From the NCBI GenBank assembly GCA_900299115.1, contig OMIO01000091.1:1-39113 (forward strand): a DNA stretch of 39,113 nt. Direction: 5' to 3'. Both the position numbers and the translations under genes were made by a program. Within the stretch, counting starts at the first letter, position 1, and each line of letters starts with the position of its first letter. Shown one piece after another: positions 35,344 through 39,113 of this stretch. The notes under the pieces were generated by a model. It saw nothing but the letters and a program-made list of their open reading frames with translations, was not told the DNA's origin and did no database searches. This DNA comes from Methylocystaceae bacterium (lineage in GTDB: Bacteria > Pseudomonadota > Alphaproteobacteria > Rhizobiales > Beijerinckiaceae).

Positions 35344-35823
35344 CTAGGGTGAGACTGGTTTCTCCGAGCTTCCGGCCGCTGTACGCGGGCTTTGTTCTCG
35401 GCTTGGAACCATGACAGTAGCTTCTCCGTCCAACACAACCTTACCATCAACGAGACATTCACATTTTAATTTAGCGCGACGGCCTTTTTCAGATAATTCG
35501 ACTACTTCAACGACGACCGTTATCACATCGCCAATTTTAACCGGCGCGCGAAAGTTCAAGGTTTGCGATAGATAAACTGCGCCGGGGCCTGGCAAATACA
35601 TGCCAATGACTGTTGAAATCAGCGAAGCGGTGTAAAGCCCATGAACAATCCTTTCGCCAAAACGGGTTTTAGAGGCGAAATGATCGGAAAGATGGATCGG
35701 ATTGCGATCTCCTGAAAGATCAGCGAAGGCGATAACGTCATCATCCATGACCGCCTTCATAAGCGTTTCGCGCATCCCAACGCTAAGATCTTCGAAATAA
35801 TATATTTTAAACGGCGTCGACAT
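35344..35823 (-). CDS. MaoC-family (R)-enoyl-CoA hydratase-like protein
   Basis: A 159-residue single hot-dog-fold protein. FADLSGDRNPIHLSD carries the hydratase-2 motif (Asp and His as in PhaJ), and TRFGERIVHGLYTASLIS is the following conserved helix. PhaJ-type enzymes hydrate trans-enoyl-CoA to (R)-3-hydroxyacyl-CoA for polyhydroxyalkanoate synthesis. Related MaoC proteins act on other acyl chains, so the substrate is not certain. The C-terminal 20 residues are polar and variable. It lies between the HAD gene and ribF on the same strand, with gaps of 60 and 20 bp. Confidence 0.86.
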   Translation of the reverse strand: MSTPFKIYYFEDLSVGMRETLMKAVMDDDVIAFADLSGDRNPIHLSDHFASKTRFGERIVHGLYTASLISTVIGMYLPGPGAVYLSQTLNFRAPVKIGDVITVVVEVVELSEKGRRAKLKCECLVDGKVVLDGEATVMVPSREQSPRTAAGSSEKPVSP

Positions 35824-35883
35824 GGAGGCTCACCGATTGGGTTAGAAAAGGGGATCATGCATTAAGAAGAAACTCTAACAGAT

Positions 35884-36789
35884 TTACCAGAAAACTTCTC
35901 CAGCCAAAGCACAAGGCCTTGCGCCAGCGCTATTGATCAGACGCGCGAGACCTGCTGGATTGATTTCAGCATCTGGCGTGATGAGTTCATCTTCATGCAC
36001 GCCTTCGGTAATAAAAAGACAATCAATACCGGCCCGACCAGCGCCGGCAAGATCCGTCGCAGCGCCGTCGCCGATCGCTAAAACATCTTTTGGATCGATC
36101 GACTGCCCCCTTAAACGCCGCAATCGTTCAAAGGCGGCGGCGTAAATCGGGGGATGCGGCTTGCCAAACATCAAAACTTTCCCACCAAGAAGCGCATAGC
36201 GCTGCGCGAGGGCGCCCGCGCAATAGACAATCTCTTCACCAATCGCGACGATAATATCTGGGTTCGCGCAAAGCATTTCCAAACCACGCGCCGCCATTTT
36301 TGTTAAGAGATCATCATAATCTTGAGGTTTTTCTACTCTTTCTTCGAAGAGTCCCGTGCAAACACAATAATCCGCCTCGTTGAAACTCACACAATGAATT
36401 GGGGCTCCGAGTCGTTGGCTGGCTTCTTCAAATAAGCCATTATCTCGCGATGGTCCAAGATGATAGCAGGATTGATCGCGACGAGAGAGCATTTCTGCAA
36501 GCGTTAATTCACCTGCTGAAACCAAATCATCATAACAGTCGCTCGGTAATCCCATTTCTGTTAACTGGCGTCGTACGTCACTGTCAGGTCTTGACGCATT
36601 GGTGATTAAAACGACACACCCCCTCTGCGCGCGAAACCGACGCAAAGCGTCGGCTGCACGCGGAAAATGCCGCTTTCCATCAATTAAAACCCCCCAGACA
36701 TCACAAAAAAGAGCCTTGTATGGCTTGGAGAGCGTCTCTAAACCCACATTGATTGACATAGGCGCGATCGTTGAACTGGAAGAGGTCAA
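35884..36789 (-). CDS. HAD-superfamily hydrolase, TIGR01459 (NagD-like) type
   Basis: A 301-residue class IIA HAD protein. Motif I is FCDVWGVLIDG, where the second acid of the DxD signature is replaced by tryptophan, characteristic of the TIGR01459 group. LITNASRPD (motif II), GKPHPPIYAAAF (motif III lysine) and AIGDGAATDLAGA (motif IV) are intact. The substrate is unknown. The TTG start used here forms a TTGA overlap with the carbonic anhydrase stop and has AAGAGGCG upstream, which suggests translational coupling. An ATG ten codons later (36759) is the main alternative but has no clear ribosome site. Confidence 0.86.
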   Translation of the reverse strand: MTSSSSTIAPMSINVGLETLSKPYKALFCDVWGVLIDGKRHFPRAADALRRFRAQRGCVVLITNASRPDSDVRRQLTEMGLPSDCYDDLVSAGELTLAEMLSRRDQSCYHLGPSRDNGLFEEASQRLGAPIHCVSFNEADYCVCTGLFEERVEKPQDYDDLLTKMAARGLEMLCANPDIIVAIGEEIVYCAGALAQRYALLGGKVLMFGKPHPPIYAAAFERLRRLRGQSIDPKDVLAIGDGAATDLAGAGRAGIDCLFITEGVHEDELITPDAEINPAGLARLINSAGARPCALAGEVFW

Positions 36790-37508
36790 AATCGCGCCTC
36801 TTTTAAAGCATGCGCATGCGCTTTTTGTGCAACGGCGTGAAAGGTTCCGTAATCTTCATCAAGCCAAAATAACCGCCCGTCAGAGATCCGAAATGAAGCG
36901 CCATGCAGTTGTAAATGACGATGATGTTCGAGCACTTGTATCATTGGAAATGTGCGCAGATTTCGCAGCGTGAGTTTTACAGCCTCAAATTCCAAGCGTT
37001 CCATATAGTGAGGATCTTCTGGATTTGGCCGCACGCCTAATCTCTCTACCGCCGGCGCGAGCATGCGAATCCAATCGCCAATAAAATCGCTTTGACTGAG
37101 TGGCGGCGTCTCGGGATCTGCAACACTATCGGCATAAGCGCGCACGCCGCCGCAAAGACCATGTCCCAGCACGACAATATGCTCAACTTTTAAAGCCATG
37201 ACGGCATATTCAATCGCTGCGGAGGCGCCATGGTGGTGGTCGTCAGGCTCAAAGGGGGGAACAAGCGCTGCAACATTTCTTAAGACAAACAACTCACCCG
37301 GAGCCGCGTCAAAAATCGCCTCGGGAGCGACGCGCGAGTCGCAGCAACTGATGATCATGGTGCTGGGTTTTTGTCCCCTCAGCGCGAGTTCTCGCAATCT
37401 TTCTTGTTCGGAACGAAACCGACCGCCCAAAAAAACTTCATATCCCTCCACGAGATGACGCGGGGGATATTTGCTGCGTTCATGCGAGAAATCAGAATCT
37501 GTCGTCAT
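36786..37508 (-). CDS. Beta-class carbonic anhydrase
   Basis: A 240-residue zinc enzyme that interconverts CO2 and bicarbonate. Zinc ligands and the Asp-Arg dyad are in MIISCCDSRVAPE (Cys, Asp, Arg), and the second pair of ligands is in VVLGHGLCGGV (HxxC). LFVLRNVAALVPPFEP is also diagnostic. There is no signal peptide, so it is cytoplasmic. The stop overlaps the downstream HAD gene start by four bases. Its ATG (37508) faces the CoA-ester lyase gene on the other strand across a shared 175-bp region. Confidence 0.94.
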   Translation of the reverse strand: MTTDSDFSHERSKYPPRHLVEGYEVFLGGRFRSEQERLRELALRGQKPSTMIISCCDSRVAPEAIFDAAPGELFVLRNVAALVPPFEPDDHHHGASAAIEYAVMALKVEHIVVLGHGLCGGVRAYADSVADPETPPLSQSDFIGDWIRMLAPAVERLGVRPNPEDPHYMERLEFEAVKLTLRNLRTFPMIQVLEHHRHLQLHGASFRISDGRLFWLDEDYGTFHAVAQKAHAHALKEARF

Positions 37509-37683
37509 TTTCCGGTTATGTTTTTCTTGCCGTCGCGTCTTGATAAAGTATCTCTCATTGAAGCTGAGGACCCCAGTGGTTGGCGCAACGGTCTCTTATT
37601 GTGTAGAGAGCCCGGCATGGCAAGGGCGCCACACCCTGACAATGCCCCTCTTTGTTAGCCCTCATCGCTTGGAGCGCCTGATC

Positions 37684-38550
37684 ATGCTAAAACTCAAACG
37701 TAGTGTCCTTGCGATGCCTGGATCGAATGCGCGCGCGCTTGAAAAGGGGAAAAGCCTCCCTGCCGACGTGTTGATGTTTGAATTAGAAGACGGCGTTGCC
37801 GAGGGAGCGAAAGAGACTGCGCGTCAGCAAGTGGCGCAAGCGGTCGCCGGCGGCGGTTATGGTCCACGGCAGATCGTGGTGCGTCTTAATACAAGGGGTT
37901 CGCAGTGGTATAAGGCGGACATGGCCGAAATCGCGCCAACCGGCCCCGACGCAATCGTCATCCCTAAGGTTAATTCACGCGAGGAAATCCTACGCGCAGC
38001 TGCAGATCTTGTCGCGGCGGGCGCACCAGTGAAGACGCGACTTTGGGCGATGATCGAAACCCCCCGCGCCTTATTTGATATTGAAAAGATCGCCAGCGCC
38101 GCAAATGATCCGGCCTCTCGCCTGGAGGTTTTGGTGCTTGGACCTAATGATATTGCAAAATCCACCCGCGCCCGTCTGACCTCTGGCCGCGCCCCCTTAC
38201 TGTCTTGGCTTTCTTCAGGCGTTCTGGCCGCACGCGTTCACAATATTGAAATCATTGATGGCATTTATAATGATTTCAACGATGAAAAAGGACTGCGGTT
38301 GGAAGCCGAGCAAGGTCGGGACATGGGTTTTGATGGCAAAATGCTCATTCATCCCAGCCAAATTGGACCCGTAAATCAAATTTTTGCGCCGAGCGCTGAA
38401 GAAATTGAATTCGCGCGTAAAATCATCACGATCTTTGATCGTCCGGAAAATATGGATAAGGGCGTCGTCCAAATTGACGGCGTCATGGTTGAACGTCTCC
38501 ATATTGGTGTCGCCCAACGGGTTCTCGACTTAATGGCCGCCACATCCTGA
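37684..38550 (+). CDS. HpcH/HpaI-CitE family CoA-ester lyase (malyl-CoA lyase/thioesterase-like)
   Basis: A 288-residue TIM-barrel protein of the CitE/malyl-CoA lyase family. It starts LKLKRSVLAMPGSNARALEKG, then has FELEDGVAEGAKETAR (metal-binding acids), VRLNTRGSQWY, IPKVNS, AMIETPRALFDIEKIA, LGPNDIAKS, and GKMLIHPSQIGPVNQIFAPS near the C-terminus. Likely reactions are cleavage or hydrolysis of malyl-CoA-type thioesters (Mcl1 or Mcl2-like); sequence alone does not decide. The ORF track extends 71 codons upstream through non-conserved sequence. I use the ATG at 37684 with TTGGAGCG upstream. The 175 bp before it include a TTGCCG-N16-TATCTC promoter-like pair, low confidence. Confidence 0.88.
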   Translation: MLKLKRSVLAMPGSNARALEKGKSLPADVLMFELEDGVAEGAKETARQQVAQAVAGGGYGPRQIVVRLNTRGSQWYKADMAEIAPTGPDAIVIPKVNSREEILRAAADLVAAGAPVKTRLWAMIETPRALFDIEKIASAANDPASRLEVLVLGPNDIAKSTRARLTSGRAPLLSWLSSGVLAARVHNIEIIDGIYNDFNDEKGLRLEAEQGRDMGFDGKMLIHPSQIGPVNQIFAPSAEEIEFARKIITIFDRPENMDKGVVQIDGVMVERLHIGVAQRVLDLMAATS

Positions 38551-38600
38551 AGGCCCGCCTTTCCTTTAGGATACAGACGCCGCAAATTATGATTTCGCCC

Positions 38601-38625
38601 TGAGCGAAGCTCATTTATAATTTTT
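38601..38625 (+). terminator. Short terminator-like hairpin after the lyase gene, overlapping a -10-like box
   Basis: TGAGC-GAA-GCTCA (38601-38613) followed by TTTATAATTTTT is a short hairpin plus T-rich tail after the lyase stop. The same stretch contains a consensus TATAAT (38616-38621) that could be the -10 of the next gene; its -35 (TTTCGC) is poor. Both readings are possible. Confidence 0.4.
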
Positions 38626-38646
38626 GATGAAAGCCAAGGAGTAAAA

Positions 38647-39113
38647 ATGAGCGCGCCGGAAACCGAAAATCCCCCGCCGACACAAACGGCTCCTGCGCGC
38701 GCTCGGGGTAAGGGTTTTTCACGTTTTATCCTTCTGATTATTTTTATCTTACTTAGTCTGGGCGCTCTGGGTTATGGCGCGCTCATTTTTAGAGATAAGG
38801 ACCCGCGCTTAAATTCGCTTGCAACGCTCATCGACGCTGCTGCGCCAAAAGTTCAAAGCAGCGCGCGAGAAATCTATACCCAGCTCAATCAAATTATTGG
38901 GCAATACAAAGACACGCCCCCGCTCGAGAAAGACATTGATCAGGCGGCCGAAGTGGCGACAAATCCGCCACTCGCCCCCTTAGATAAAAACACTCAAATT
39001 GATCCGCCTGCGGCTGAGCAAAAAGAAAAATCCCTCGCGGCGCCAGACCTTAGCGCATTAACTCAAAAAATTGACGAAGCGGCGGATATCGCGCGCAAAG
39101 CGCTTAAAGCTGC
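38647..39113 (+). CDS. Partial CDS, membrane-anchored protein with predicted coiled-coil/disordered exterior
   Basis: This frame opens at an ATG with a strong AAGGAGT ribosome site and stays open to the right edge (155 complete codons), so it is absent from the ORF track. The N-terminus is proline/threonine-rich and basic (residues 1-26). One hydrophobic segment follows (FILLIIFILLSLGALGYGALIF, about 27-48). The rest is polar, Ala/Lys/Glu/Gln-rich and partly helical (for example LSALTQKIDEAADIARKALKA). Topology suggests a single-pass protein with the body in the periplasm. I do not recognise the family. It resembles scaffold or mitofilin-like proteins only in general layout. It lies 96 bp downstream of the lyase gene. 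Confidence 0.75.
   Translation, partial: MSAPETENPPPTQTAPARARGKGFSRFILLIIFILLSLGALGYGALIFRDKDPRLNSLATLIDAAAPKVQSSAREIYTQLNQIIGQYKDTPPLEKDIDQAAEVATNPPLAPLDKNTQIDPPAAEQKEKSLAAPDLSALTQKIDEAADIARKALKA

Noticed and set aside
37471-37683. Upstream 71-codon extension of the CoA-ester lyase ORF
   Set aside because: It overlaps the carbonic anhydrase start and lacks family similarity; the ATG at 37684 begins at the conserved N-terminus with a ribosome site.
1-39113. Search for CRISPR arrays, insertion sequences, tRNAs, prophage or defence genes
   Set aside because: No regularly spaced repeats, transposase motifs, tRNA cloverleaf sequences or phage/defence proteins were seen; gene content is core metabolism, repair and translation.

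Overview
This 39 kb window looks like core chromosome of an alphaproteobacterium, most likely in the Hyphomicrobiales (Rhizobiales). Pointers are a C4-pathway 5-aminolevulinate synthase, a NADP-malic enzyme with a C-terminal phosphotransacetylase-like domain, an HAD protein with the DVWG signature of the TIGR01459 family, a YbdD/CstA pair, an ArsR-methyltransferase fusion ahead of metF-metH, and moderate G+C with many GCGC words. The genus cannot be read from the sequence. I see no insertion sequences, prophage genes, CRISPR arrays, tRNAs or rRNAs, and no gene-free stretch reaches 300 bases. The gene content is mostly housekeeping; the best leads are regulatory sites and a few proteins with unusual residues or extra domains.

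Left block (1-11.9 kb, minus strand): an ArsR-methyltransferase regulator, metF and metH form a tightly coupled methionine/folate operon with start/stop overlaps and a palindromic operator on a good promoter. Downstream lie cstA and ybdD (pyruvate/carbon-starvation transport), then the first codons of a probable uracil-DNA glycosylase cut by the window edge. Upstream are a 652-residue acyl-CoA:carboxylate CoA-transferase with an extra C-terminal domain, a queE-queD pair (queuosine precursor synthesis) whose QueD lacks the usual catalytic cysteine, and a small secreted cytochrome c.

Middle block (12-22.7 kb): a small possible secreted protein, xthA and tadA (minus), then divergent rluB-rsmD (rRNA modification), mutS (minus, tail to tail with rsmD), maeB and ugd (plus). 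This block gathers DNA repair and RNA modification genes around two central-metabolism enzymes.

Third block (22.8-30.9 kb, minus): reading leftward from 30.9 kb, a polysaccharide flippase, a rhomboid protease, etfB-etfA, hbd (3-hydroxybutyryl-CoA dehydrogenase), an M20 dipeptidase and hemA. ETF and Hbd fit acyl-CoA/3-hydroxybutyryl-CoA metabolism. Two TTGC-N3-GCAA boxes cover the hbd promoter.

Right block (31-39.1 kb): reading leftward, beta-carbonic anhydrase, HAD hydrolase, MaoC-type hydratase, ribF, a small membrane protein and ileS. Divergent from these, on the plus strand, are a CitE-like CoA-ester lyase and a truncated membrane-anchored coiled-coil protein that runs off the end.

The ORF track uses ATG, GTG and TTG as starts. 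I shortened eleven of its ORFs to better-supported starts and say why in each entry.
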